From: a virus
DNA length: 41,265 bases
Virus record (IMG/VR): IMGVR_UViG_3300025133_000252
Span: 1-41,265 of that record
Direction: 5' to 3' (one strand)
Positions 6,745 through 12,888 of this stretch are shown here, piece after piece. The position numbers were made by a program, and so were the translations under genes. Numbering within the stretch: position 1 is the stretch's first letter; each line of letters opens with the position of its first letter. Under the pieces are notes generated by a model. That model had not been told where the DNA came from. It searched no databases and worked only from the letters and a program-made list of their open reading frames with translations.

Positions 6745-7070
6745 CAGCAGCCCATCCTGCGCTCGGCTTCAGCCTCGGCGCGGTCATAGGCCTCTTGCTC
6801 GTAGGTGTCCCGGATGTACTCTTGGTCTTCGTTGTTCAAGCACCACCAGCGGACCTCCTTGACGACGCGCTTGCCTTCGCAGGTATAGCATCGGACGTCG
6901 TAGGTGCCGCCCATGTACTCCTCGCGGAAGTCATCGCCCAGCTCGTGCATCTCTGCCTCGGTGATCCCGCCGGCGTCGATGCTCGGGTTGACATGTACCC
7001 CGTTGCCCTCGCAGCGGGGACACACGCGCCACTTCGCAGGGAAGGAGCGCTCGCCAATGGTCATCTTCAT
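6744..7070 (-). CDS. DnaJ-type zinc-finger-like protein, 108 aa
   Basis: It contains CPRCEGNGVHVNP at about residues 17-29 and CYTCEGKRVVKEV at about 61-73. These are two CxxCxG knuckles spaced like the cysteine-rich region of DnaJ, and together could bind one zinc. The segment DAGGITEAEMHELGDDFREEYMGG between them is common in short phage proteins of this kind. The C-terminus is an acidic helix (DRAEAEAERRMGC). There is no J-domain, so it is not a co-chaperone as such. The start and stop are both coupled by TGATG overlaps. Function unknown. Confidence 0.75.
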   Translation of the reverse strand: MKMTIGERSFPAKWRVCPRCEGNGVHVNPSIDAGGITEAEMHELGDDFREEYMGGTYDVRCYTCEGKRVVKEVRWWCLNNEDQEYIRDTYEQEAYDRAEAEAERRMGC

Positions 7071-7276
7071 CAGTCGGTCCTCCCGGTGTGCTCACGAAGC
7101 AGCGCCTTGAACAGGTCGGGGTTGGTACTCTCGACGAAGTACAGCAGGCCACGCAGGACGGCCGGCTCGAGGGCGATCTTGTCGGTGCCTTGGGCCCGCA
7201 GGTCCAGCACGTAGGCGTACCCATCGTAGGTGATGTACACCCCGTCGCCGATGTAGTCTTCTGGGGCTTTGTCCAT
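7070..7276 (-). CDS. Small conserved phage protein, 68 aa
   Basis: The start at 7276 (MDKAPEDYIGDGVYITYDGY) overlaps the SprT-like gene's stop as TGATG. The longer frame upstream is discarded. The pattern GDGVYITYDGYAYVLDL followed by KIALEPAVLRGLLYFVEST resembles short phage proteins of the form 'DGVY..FDGY.I.L....I.LEP.VL..L..F', known only as hypothetical. Predicted two beta strands followed by a helix. No function is assigned. Confidence 0.72.
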   Translation of the reverse strand: MDKAPEDYIGDGVYITYDGYAYVLDLRAQGTDKIALEPAVLRGLLYFVESTNPDLFKALLREHTGRTD

Positions 7277-7848
7277 CAGGATTCCTCCATTCGTTCGTTG
7301 TTGCAGGGACAGATCGGCGGGCCGTAGAGGCCCAGCCACTTGCTCGTAGTTCGGGCGGTGTACCCACATTGGGGACACTTCACCTTCAGCATCCGTGACC
7401 CGACGCTGCCCCGTGGCTGCACCGTCACGCCTGGGTGATCGTACTCGCCGAGCCGTTTAGACATCGTTGTCAGCACCTTGTTCAGGTCTTCGCCGACAGG
7501 GGTGGATGTCATTGGGGGCTCGAAGCCCAGCTCAAGTGCCACCGTGCGGAACTTCCCACGGTGCCCCTCCTTGTTCCCCACGCTCACATGCACCAGCTCA
7601 TGCAGAAGCGTACTCAACACCTCGATCGGGTTGGTAAGCACAGGGCTGATGTAAACGTGTGCTCGCTTCTTGTCTCCGCTGGAAGCCTTGTCCCAGCATT
7701 GGCCGATGGCGGTGGCCTTCTTCCCGCGCTTCCCCTTCGGGAACCCCACAGACACCAAGGGTTCCTCGAACGGAGAAGCGTCTGCGCAGCCCACCACCCG
7801 CTTCGAGAGCAGGTAGGTGGCCTTGCGCAGCCACTCCTCGCGTCGCAT
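7276..7848 (-). CDS. SprT-like zinc metallopeptidase, 190 aa
   Basis: A SprT/Spartan-type protein. The active-site helix has HELVH (His83, Glu84, His87), and a third ligand, His96, follows in EGHRGKF. The C-terminus carries a zinc ribbon (CPQCGY at 158-163 and CPC at 180-182). Eukaryotic Spartan cleaves DNA-protein crosslinks; bacterial and phage SprT proteins are poorly characterised, so a role in clearing DNA-bound protein is only an inference. The gene starts just after the Cro/CI-like gene stops and is coupled to the next gene by TGATG. It is not a lysis enzyme by any visible motif. Confidence 0.82.
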   Translation of the reverse strand: MRREEWLRKATYLLSKRVVGCADASPFEEPLVSVGFPKGKRGKKATAIGQCWDKASSGDKKRAHVYISPVLTNPIEVLSTLLHELVHVSVGNKEGHRGKFRTVALELGFEPPMTSTPVGEDLNKVLTTMSKRLGEYDHPGVTVQPRGSVGSRMLKVKCPQCGYTARTTSKWLGLYGPPICPCNNERMEES

Positions 7849-7851
7849 GAC

Positions 7852-8112
7852 CTAGGCCTTGACCAGTTCGTCGAAGGCCGAGCGGCGCGGCACCACCTTG
7901 GACTTGAAGACGTTGCTCCAGCCGAGGAAGTAGTCGGGACGGGTGTCCATCAGCCGGCACAGCTTCTCGAGCAGGCGCGGGCTGGGGGCACTGCGCCCGG
8001 TCTCGAGGTTGGTGATGGTCGTGCCGGTGACGTCACAGGCAGCGCCGACAGCGGCTTGGGTCATGCCCAGCTTGGTGCGGCGTTCCTGCAGCCGCTCGGA
8101 GAAGACACTCAT
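7852..8112 (-). CDS. Cro/CI-type helix-turn-helix regulator, 86 aa
   Basis: An XRE-family DNA-binding protein. ERRTKLGMTQAAVGAACDVT (residues 10-29) forms helices 1 and 2, and GTTITNLETGRSAPSPRLLE (30-49) forms the recognition helix and the next turn. A short tail follows (YFLGWSNVFKSK). There is no peptidase or dimerisation domain as in lambda CI, so it is Cro-like in size. The start at 8112 is backed by TTAGGTACTCCC before the ATG, a leader shared with the gene at 10745. Likely a transcription regulator of this operon or the control region. No integrase was found, so lysogeny is not implied. Confidence 0.85.
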   Translation of the reverse strand: MSVFSERLQERRTKLGMTQAAVGAACDVTGTTITNLETGRSAPSPRLLEKLCRLMDTRPDYFLGWSNVFKSKVVPRRSAFDELVKA

Positions 8113-8143
8113 GGGAGTACCTAAGGGTAGGGAGTTGGGTTGG

Positions 8144-8169
8144 TGCGTGGGATTGAAGCCGCCCACGCA
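8144..8169 (-). terminator. Hairpin between the beta-helix-like gene and the Cro-like gene
   Basis: TGCGTGGG (8144-8151) pairs perfectly with CCCACGCA (8162-8169) around a 10-base loop. It lies directly after the stop of the 8177-9424 gene and before the leader of the regulator. There is no T-tract, so it may act as an attenuator, an mRNA 3' end or an operator. Confidence 0.4.
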
Positions 8170-8176
8170 ACGGCTG

Positions 8177-9424
8177 TTAGTGAGTGATCTTGGTAATCGG
8201 AGGGACACCGGGCTGGTGGTCATAGCGGACGAGGTCAGGGTCAAGCGGTCCGCTTGGGATGTGGACCGTATGCACACCGCTGATGAGTAGCGGTGTGCGC
8301 CCTTCCGGGATGGCTTCTCGCCGGATCAGCAGCTCGCCGAGGATCAGCCGGCTGACCCCGTGGGACAACCCATCCCATGGGTTGCCGCTGCCTTCCGTTT
8401 GCCAGCACCGTACGCCCTCCTTGTTCGCTGCGTTGACCGAGCTACCGTGGGCTTCTTGCCACACAGCGACGACGCCGCAGTGGGGGCCGACCGAGGCGTG
8501 GTCCCTGATCTCCACCTTGGTCCCGGTATGACCACCGATGGTGATGTCGCTTCCGCCAGAGGGCGCCTGACCTTGCAGTAACCCCTCGTGCCCGCAGTAC
8601 CGAGCAAGGCTTTTGCGCAGCAGGATGACGCCTTGGGACGCCTTGCCGGCAATGGCTCCGATGGTAGCCGACGGGTGTCGGTTCTGGTGCGTGAACAACG
8701 TGCGCCCGCACCCAACCCGAAGCCCAGGGCCGCGAAGCGTCTCCCAGTTCACCAAGGAGGCGATGTCGACATGCCGCATGTTCATCGTGTACATCCCATG
8801 CTCCTTGCATGGTCCCACGGTGAGGTACCCAGTCGCCGTGAACTTCGTCCCGATGAGGACCATACCCCACATCATCCCGAAGCCGTCGTAGCCGTCGTAG
8901 GGCGAGCGGATCTCGACGTTGTGCGTCTTCAGGTGGACCATCGAGCACTCGTCGATACAACGCACAGGCGACTTGTCGTGCTTGTGCATCGGCTGGACCG
9001 CCAACGAGTCGAGGATGACCTCGCCGACCGCCGTTGGGTGTAGCTCGAGCCCGTGCAAACGGGTCAAAGAATCCCCCCCGATCACGAACAGCCGTTGCCC
9101 ATGCTCCAGGTGGATGTCTTTGCCCACTCGCAGCGCAGGGATCTTGGTGTCACCCAACACAACGACTTCCTCGTGGCCGTCAGCCAACAGCACGTTGAGC
9201 TGCTTGGCCAACTCGTAGCTAGACATCCCGTCGGGGACGGTCAGCTGGGCAGCGCCGGGGCCCGGCACCGTCTGTTCGGGTGCTTCATCGAGCATCTGCT
9301 GGACGACACCCTCGATGAGCTCGCTGCCCTCTTGGGTGAGCAGCGCAGCCTTGTTCGCGGCGAGTCGTGCGTTGCCAAGCAGCTGCTTGGCTTCGAGGAA
9401 GGCACCTAGGTATTCTGTCTTCAT
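8177..9424 (-). CDS. Unrecognised 415-aa protein, possibly a right-handed beta-helix
   Basis: Not recognised. After a helical N-terminus (residues 1-60) and a linker, it settles into short strands with turns of Gly, Asn and His (AVGEVILDSLAV, THNVEIRSPYDGYDGFGMMW, FTATGYLTVGPC, GSDITIGGHTGTKVEIRDHA). This rhythm recalls parallel beta-helix proteins such as pectate lyases and phage depolymerases. It is rich in His and Cys (about ten Cys) and has no signal peptide. It sits in the leftward accessory arm, not with the tail genes, so a virion role is doubtful. It begins at an SD-less leader, CAACCACAATG, and is flanked by hairpins at 9452-9532 and 8144-8169, like a separately controlled cistron. 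Confidence 0.72.
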   Translation of the reverse strand: MKTEYLGAFLEAKQLLGNARLAANKAALLTQEGSELIEGVVQQMLDEAPEQTVPGPGAAQLTVPDGMSSYELAKQLNVLLADGHEEVVVLGDTKIPALRVGKDIHLEHGQRLFVIGGDSLTRLHGLELHPTAVGEVILDSLAVQPMHKHDKSPVRCIDECSMVHLKTHNVEIRSPYDGYDGFGMMWGMVLIGTKFTATGYLTVGPCKEHGMYTMNMRHVDIASLVNWETLRGPGLRVGCGRTLFTHQNRHPSATIGAIAGKASQGVILLRKSLARYCGHEGLLQGQAPSGGSDITIGGHTGTKVEIRDHASVGPHCGVVAVWQEAHGSSVNAANKEGVRCWQTEGSGNPWDGLSHGVSRLILGELLIRREAIPEGRTPLLISGVHTVHIPSGPLDPDLVRYDHQPGVPPITKITH

Positions 9425-9451
9425 TGTGGTTGGTGGGTTGGTTGGGGGAAA

Positions 9452-9532
9452 GTGTGCCCCTGCGGCCGCTCCAACCCGACTCCTCGACCGAAGGATCTAG
9501 AAGAACAGAGCGACCAGAGTGCAGGGGCACAC
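9452..9532 (-). repeat. 12-bp intergenic inverted repeat, terminator- or operator-like
   Basis: GTGTGCCCCTGC (9452-9463) and GCAGGGGCACAC (9521-9532) are perfect inverted repeats separated by 57 bases. They fill the gap between the genes at 9543-9761 and 8177-9424. On the transcribed strand the second arm is followed by TTTCCCCC, so a long-loop terminator or attenuator for the leftward arm is possible. Confidence 0.5.
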
Positions 9533-9542
9533 AGAGAGGATC

Positions 9543-9761
9543 CTACATCTCGACGCACTCGGCGTCGATGAGTGGGCTGGCCTGCGGGCAACCCAGTGAA
9601 AGGGTCGCCGCTGCCTCACCTAGCTTGTAGGACAGCTGCCCTGATGGGCCGCTCAAACCAGACGAGACAACGACTTGAGCCTTTATACGCTTCCAAGAAC
9701 GGTCGGCTTTCAAAGCTGCTTCTTCGCCCGGGCGACAGAGAACAACGATTCGGCGGATCAC
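9543..9761 (-). CDS. Possible small protein, 72 aa, GTG start
   Basis: Uncertain. The frame reads MIRRIVVLCRPGEEAALKAD, then a beta-rich middle (KAQVVVSSGLSG) and LIDAECVEM at the end, which looks protein-like. However, the third codon positions are less GC-rich than in the neighbouring genes, and the GTG start has no clear ribosome binding site. It is bounded by the 9452-9532 inverted repeat downstream and a 260-base non-coding stretch upstream. It could be a small acquired gene or part of the non-coding region. Confidence 0.4.
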   Translation of the reverse strand: MIRRIVVLCRPGEEAALKADRSWKRIKAQVVVSSGLSGPSGQLSYKLGEAAATLSLGCPQASPLIDAECVEM

Positions 9762-10021
9762 GTGTGCAGCGTAGGGCGTTCAGGGTCCTCACTCTGACTA
9801 GCCCAGCTCCGTTGGGGTACACATCAGGTGTCCCCTTGGCTTTGCGTTTAGACCTCGTCGTATCGACGCGACGTAGTCATTCCCGCTTGGCCCATTTATC
9901 CTGTCCCACCGCACCCATTTCTAGGTGCGGTGGAACAACGCTCGTGGCTTACAAACTTCGGTACACCCGCCACGACGGGCCGAGGGCGCTACCATGCGCC
10001 GCCCTCGTAGTAGTACCTAAC
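9762..10021 (-). other. 260-base stretch without a convincing gene; three hairpins
   Basis: No credible ORF was seen on either strand. Three stem-loops stand out. GGGG(t)ACAC/GTGTCCCC lies at about 9814-9835. CCACCGCACC/GGTGCGGTGG is a perfect 10-bp stem at 9906-9933. CGAGGGCG/CGCCCTCG lies at 9981-10007, directly after the stop of the 10022-10315 gene. A GCGTTTAGACC motif is at 9844-9854. A leader-like TTAGGTACTAC follows the 10022 stop without a gene behind it. This could be an intercistronic regulatory region, a terminator array or a small RNA. No tRNA fold was recognised. Confidence 0.5.
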
Positions 10022-10315
10022 TCACTCGTAGTAGGGCCGCTCCTCGGGCCAACCCTTGGCCGGGTGGTCCTCAAGGCACATGGTGTAGCGTCCCTCGCTC
10101 ATCACGCTGCTGATGTTGTCGTTGCGCTTGGCGTTCTCTTCGGCACACCACAGCTCGAGGCCTTCGCCCACCTTCTGGGCCAGCCCTTCCGTGGCACACT
10201 CGATGCTGTGGATCGGCTGGCCGAAGGTGTACCACCAACCGCCCTCTTCGGGTCCGCCGTAGCCCTTGTCAATCAGGTACACATTGGCGAACCTCTTCTC
10301 GTCGGTGCCGCTCAT
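10022..10315 (-). CDS. Small conserved phage protein with PEEGGWWY motif, 97 aa
   Basis: The start at 10315 (MSGTDEKRFANVYLIDKGYG) overlaps the upstream stop as ATGA. The longer frame is rejected because it runs through the neighbouring zinc-ribbon gene. GPEEGGWWYTFGQPIHS is a motif I recall from short uncharacterised phage proteins. The C-terminal half (CATEGLAQKVGEGLELWCAE, then SEGRYTMCLEDHPAKGWPEE) is helix then strand, ending PYYE. A hairpin (9981-10007) follows the stop. Function unknown. Confidence 0.75.
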   Translation of the reverse strand: MSGTDEKRFANVYLIDKGYGGPEEGGWWYTFGQPIHSIECATEGLAQKVGEGLELWCAEENAKRNDNISSVMSEGRYTMCLEDHPAKGWPEERPYYE

Positions 10316-10554
10316 CGCTTGAACACCGGGAAACCCTTGGCGCAGGCAAGGCACTTGCCGACCCAGTAGTAGTCGCCGCACCCGTTGTCCTGCCGCTTGA
10401 GCACGACTTCCTTGCTCCGGCAGTGGGGACAGACATTCTTGGGCGTCTGCGACGGCTCGTTGACTCCGTCCTCCTCGGCGAAGGCCTCACTCAACACCTT
10501 CCACATCGCCCAGGTCCCGATGAGCGACCCAACGATGATGCAGACGGCGCTCAC
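10312..10554 (-). CDS. Membrane-anchored zinc-ribbon protein, 80 aa, GTG start
   Basis: Residues 2-21 (SAVCIIVGSLIGTWAMWKVL) form one hydrophobic helix. An acidic linker and a zinc ribbon with CPHC and CLAC knuckles follow (NVCPHCRSKEVVLKR, later GKCLACAKGFPVFKR). The layout suggests a small inner-membrane protein with its metal domain in the cytoplasm, though topology is inferred. The GTG at 10554 overlaps the preceding TGA as GTGA, and its stop is coupled by ATGA to the next gene. Role unknown; early phage proteins of this shape may act on host membrane complexes. Confidence 0.68.
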   Translation of the reverse strand: MSAVCIIVGSLIGTWAMWKVLSEAFAEEDGVNEPSQTPKNVCPHCRSKEVVLKRQDNGCGDYYWVGKCLACAKGFPVFKR

Positions 10555-10745
10555 GACAGCACCGCCTTGGCCTGCTTCACAGCGTGACCCAAGAGCGCCC
10601 TCTTGCTCTTGCTCATCACAGCGTAGTTGAGCACGTCAACCGCCTCGTCGATGGCTTGGGTGTAGGCAACGAGGCCCTCTTCCTCGGCATCGTGCAGTCG
10701 ATCCAGGGCCGCGTCGGCCCGCTTGTCGCCTTGATCTCGGCTCAT
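10551..10745 (-). CDS. Small helical hypothetical protein, 64 aa
   Basis: Not recognised. The whole protein looks helical: MSRDQGDKRADAALDRLHDA, then EAVDVLNYAVMSKSKRALLG and HAVKQAKAVLS. It is acidic at the start and basic at the end, with no membrane segment. The ATG is preceded by TTAGGTACTACC, the leader seen also at 8112. The hairpin GCCCGT-CA-ACGGGC (10762-10775) lies 17 bases further upstream in the mRNA leader. Its stop is coupled by GTGA to the next gene. Confidence 0.65.
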   Translation of the reverse strand: MSRDQGDKRADAALDRLHDAEEEGLVAYTQAIDEAVDVLNYAVMSKSKRALLGHAVKQAKAVLS

Positions 10746-10761
10746 GGTAGTACCTAATCCT

Positions 10762-10775
10762 GCCCGTCAACGGGC
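10762..10775 (-). promoter_or_regulatory. Leader hairpin upstream of the 10745 start
   Basis: GCCCGT and ACGGGC pair around a 2-base loop just ahead of the TTAGGTACTACC ribosome binding region. The palindrome GGGCATGCCC lies further upstream at 10808-10817. These could be protein-binding sites or a processing signal in the leader. Confidence 0.4.
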
Positions 10776-10820
10776 TCTGGTCTATCTCGGCTTCGTTGCT
10801 CCACCCAGGGCATGCCCAAC

Positions 10821-10874
10821 GGAAAAGGGCGCTGCCCCACCCGACCCCCAGGGGGATCAGGCGAGACAGCGCCC
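10821..10874 (-). terminator. Rho-independent-like terminator after the 10893-11261 gene
   Basis: On the minus strand GGGCGCTG (10874-10867) pairs with CAGCGCCC (10834-10827), with an inner CCCCCTGGGGG stem. TTTT (10826-10823) follows. It lies 19 bases after the stop of the first leftward gene, so it may limit read-through into the rest of the arm. Confidence 0.6.
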
Positions 10875-10892
10875 CAACGGAAGCAGCTTGGC

Positions 10893-11261
10893 CTACTTGG
10901 TCACCGCCATGGCCTCGGCGAACGCGCCCCGGATCAGCTCCAGCTCGTGCTCGTCGCGGGTCACGCTCTTGCCCTTCGTGGCGAAGGCATCCAGGCTGTT
11001 GCCCACGTCGATCGCCTTGCGGATATCGTCCGCGCAGTCGAGGATGGTGAGCCACTGCGCCGGGTAGAGCGTGGTGGGGTAGCGGCCCATCCCGTAGATC
11101 GAGAGGCCACCCGACTTGGACGGCTTGAGGGTCAGGGTGGAACCCGACGACTCGAGCCGGGCCTTGAGCCGGGCGTTCTCGGCCAAGATCTCGGCGATCT
11201 GGGCTTGGGACAGGTCGGTCTGCGAAGCGGCCTCCGCCGCCTTGGTGTCGTTGTTACCCAT
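10893..11261 (-). CDS. Conserved phage protein, 122 aa, first gene of the leftward arm
   Basis: The start at 11261 (MGNNDTKAAEAASQTDLSQA) is chosen because AGGAG lies eight bases upstream. The frame's earlier ATG has none. A short coiled coil (QIAEILAENARLKARLESSG) is followed by KSGGLSIYGMGRYPTTLYPA and QWLTILDCADDIRKAI. This matches a motif I recall from many small phage proteins ('VSVYGLGRFPVTLY..QW..LL..A.DI'). Those proteins are uncharacterised. As the first leftward gene after the divergent control region it should be expressed early. A T-tailed hairpin terminates behind it. Confidence 0.8.
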   Translation of the reverse strand: MGNNDTKAAEAASQTDLSQAQIAEILAENARLKARLESSGSTLTLKPSKSGGLSIYGMGRYPTTLYPAQWLTILDCADDIRKAIDVGNSLDAFATKGKSVTRDEHELELIRGAFAEAMAVTK

Positions 11262-11460
11262 TTGGGAACTCCTAAGCATGGTAGCGTTGGCTTGCCCAGC
11301 TCACAATGAGCCGGGCGGATCCTGGCTTGCGCCGGGAAGGGTTGCCCGTTGGGAGCACCTACTAGGCAAGAGCAGCAGCCCTTGCGCTTCGATGCCCCAA
11401 CGACCCGACGACGACCCCCGGCCCGGCCCATCGGCCATGGCCCGGAAGCGGTCGAGTCGC

Positions 11461-11596
11461 ATCGGACGCCACCATGAGCCACCGGCCGTTCAAACGTGAC
11501 ATCGGACCGGCGAAATCGTCGTAAGTACCGCGCCCACAAGAACTTACGAACTCGCGGTCACGATCGCCGCGTCGGTGGCTCATGGAAGCGTCCGAT
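11461..11596. repeat. Nested inverted repeat with TCGTAAGT boxes in the control region
   Basis: The outer arms, 11461-11484 and 11573-11596, match in 22 of 24 positions as inverted repeats; the core CGGTGGCTCATG is perfect. Inside lie TCGTAAGT (11519-11526) and its complement ACTTACGA (11542-11549). The same TCGTAAGT box, also as an inverted pair inside long outer repeats, occurs at 4123-4346, and I noticed it nowhere else. Likely divergent promoter/operators or origin boxes. Confidence 0.82.
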
Positions 11597-11796
11597 CCGC
11601 CCCTCCCGGGGCCCATGAGCCGGGTTACCTCCCGGCCTTACCTTATGAGGGTGCCGGGAGGGACGGCGCGTTGGTGGGGCCATGGCGCCCGCCCCGGGCC
11701 GCCCCGCGCATCGAGGGTCCCGTCGGGGCCCGGCCACCGGGGCGATCTCGTTCCCCCGCCTAACCCCCTGCGCTTGCGCCGGTTAGGTCAATCCGA

Positions 11797-11823
11797 GTGA
11801 AGTTCACTAGAGGTGAGTGTCAC
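11797..11823. promoter_or_regulatory. Two operator-like dyads
   Basis: GTGAAgTTCAC (11797-11807) and GTGAgtgTCAC (11813-11823) are 11-base dyads with centres 16 bases apart, lying upstream of the first rightward gene. Their size and spacing suit a small helix-turn-helix dimer such as the Cro-like protein at 7852-8112. Binding is an inference. Confidence 0.4.
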
Positions 11824-11854
11824 AACGGGCCGATCTATGGCTCAATAGAGGACC

Positions 11855-11876
11855 GCCGGGGCAATCCCGCCCCGGC
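11855..11876 (+). promoter_or_regulatory. Strong leader hairpin before the first rightward gene
   Basis: GCCGGGGC (11855-11862) pairs perfectly with GCCCCGGC (11869-11876) around a 6-base loop, 18 bases before the ATG at 11895. It lies in the mRNA leader. It could hinder translation, protect the 5' end or serve as a terminator for rightward leader transcripts. Confidence 0.45.
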
Positions 11877-11894
11877 CAAACCCGACACTTGACC

Positions 11895-12716
11895 ATGACT
11901 CACAACGACTTCACCCGCGCTCTTGACTCCTCCCCGTTCGACGACCTCTACGGCCTTGCCCTGGCGGTCGCCAACCTCTACCGCACTGGCCGGGACTACG
12001 GCGGCTCGCCCCTTCCTCAATGGATGGATGCCGACGTGGCCACGGAAGCCGTGGACGTGGCTGTCCTTCGCCTCCTGGCCGATGTCGACGCCGACGACCT
12101 CGACCGGCTGGCCGACGAGCCAGAGGTCCGGCAGCGCCTCGTCGGCACCGGGAAGGCAATCCTGCGCACGTGGGCTATCAACCCAACCCTAGCCATGGGC
12201 GGCGGCTCGCGGGCCGTCACGACCGGCCACGAGGACGCCACGTTCCACGAGGGACTGACCGCCACCGACGCGCTCGCGGCGCTCCGGGAGGTCCAGGAGG
12301 AAGCCCGCGCGGTGCTGGCCGAGCTGCCCGAGCAGCACGCCTTCACGCTCGATGCCATGGCCGGTCGGATCCCCCGCCCCGCCGTGGCCGAGCCGACGTG
12401 GCGCAAGCGGTGCGAGCGAGCCCGCCAAGCCCTGGCCGAAGTCCTCAAGGTCCGGGCCGAGCTGCGCGACCCTGGCACTCTGCCGACGCGCGCGCCGTCG
12501 CCCGCGCTCCCCTGGCGGCAGGCTGCAGCCATGGTGGTCGGGGCGACCGGACGCGCGGCGCTCCCGGCGCTCCAGGTCGAGCCGCCCGTGGCTCCCGAGC
12601 CGACGCCGGAACGGTGGCCAGTGCTGACCGTCCCGCCGCTGGACGATGCCGCCCGGCTCCGGGTCGCGCAGTCGCGCCGGCTCCGGTCGAGCGGCGGCCC
12701 GGGGTTCGTCGCCTGA
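11895..12716 (+). CDS. First gene of the rightward arm, possible divergent sigma factor or small terminase, 273 aa
   Basis: Not firmly recognised. The ATG at 11895 (MTHNDFTRALDSSPFDDLYG) is used; the longer frame has no support. Residues 44-92 (DADVATEAVDVAVLRLLADV, then RLVGTGKAILRTWAIN) follow the spacing of sigma region 2. Residues 128-180 (REVQEEARAVLAELPEQHAF, then WRKRCERARQALAEVL) resemble sigma region 4 with its final RAR..L helix. The C-terminal 90 residues are Pro/Ala-rich and look disordered. A late-gene sigma factor would make sense in a phage with no RNA polymerase gene. The position before terL would also suit a small terminase. The gene is more GC-rich than its neighbours and is followed by a strong hairpin. 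Confidence 0.6.
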   Translation: MTHNDFTRALDSSPFDDLYGLALAVANLYRTGRDYGGSPLPQWMDADVATEAVDVAVLRLLADVDADDLDRLADEPEVRQRLVGTGKAILRTWAINPTLAMGGGSRAVTTGHEDATFHEGLTATDALAALREVQEEARAVLAELPEQHAFTLDAMAGRIPRPAVAEPTWRKRCERARQALAEVLKVRAELRDPGTLPTRAPSPALPWRQAAAMVVGATGRAALPALQVEPPVAPEPTPERWPVLTVPPLDDAARLRVAQSRRLRSSGGPGFVA

Positions 12717-12722
12717 ACCCGA

Positions 12723-12757
12723 CCGGGGGGCGGTCGCCGGCAACGGCCACCCCCCGG
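12723..12757 (+). terminator. GC-rich hairpin after the first rightward gene
   Basis: CCGGGGGG (12723-12730) pairs with CCCCCCGG (12750-12757), with an inner GCCG/CGGC stem. It begins 6 bases after the 12716 stop, in a 172-base gap before the next gene. There is no T-tract. The rest of the gap has an AT-richer island (CATATCGATACG, near 12819-12830) that could belong to a late promoter, but no pair of promoter boxes can be shown. Confidence 0.45.
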
Positions 12758-12888
12758 GGCCTTCCCCCTCGCGGGTGTCCCCCCGCCCCCTAGCCACCGG
12801 CCGCGCCGCCGCCCGCCCATATCGATACGCCGCAGAGACATCACCTTGCGCCCTTGCCCTCGAGCCCCCGGCGTCCTACGGTACACCC

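Larger units (their letters stand above)
11262..11894. promoter_or_regulatory. Divergent control region between the two genome arms (633 bases)
   Basis: No gene is credible here, although several GC-driven ORFs cross it. It separates the leftward arm (first ATG 11261) from the rightward arm (first ATG 11895). It contains a stem at 11294-11316 (GCCC/GGGC with GCTCA/TGAGC), the nested repeat at 11461-11596, the hairpin CCTCCCGGC/GCCGGGAGG at 11628-11661 and operator-like dyads at 11797-11823. The segment CTTGCGCCGG occurs twice (about 11327 and 11773). Promoters must lie here by layout, but no sigma-70 pair is convincing in this GC-rich DNA. An origin of replication is another possibility. Confidence 0.75.

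Noticed and set aside
9762-10021. tRNA or other classical RNA gene in the non-coding stretch
   Set aside because: No cloverleaf, T-loop or CCA-like end could be traced; only simple hairpins.
9572-10369. 265-codon plus-strand frame over the small leftward genes
   Set aside because: It runs against the operon direction and across its non-coding gap and encodes a Leu/Arg/Pro-rich stretch with no support.
12017-12886. 289-codon minus-strand frame opposite the first rightward gene
   Set aside because: Arg/Ser/Ala-rich shadow of an extreme-GC gene; no start signal; runs against the transcription direction of the arm.
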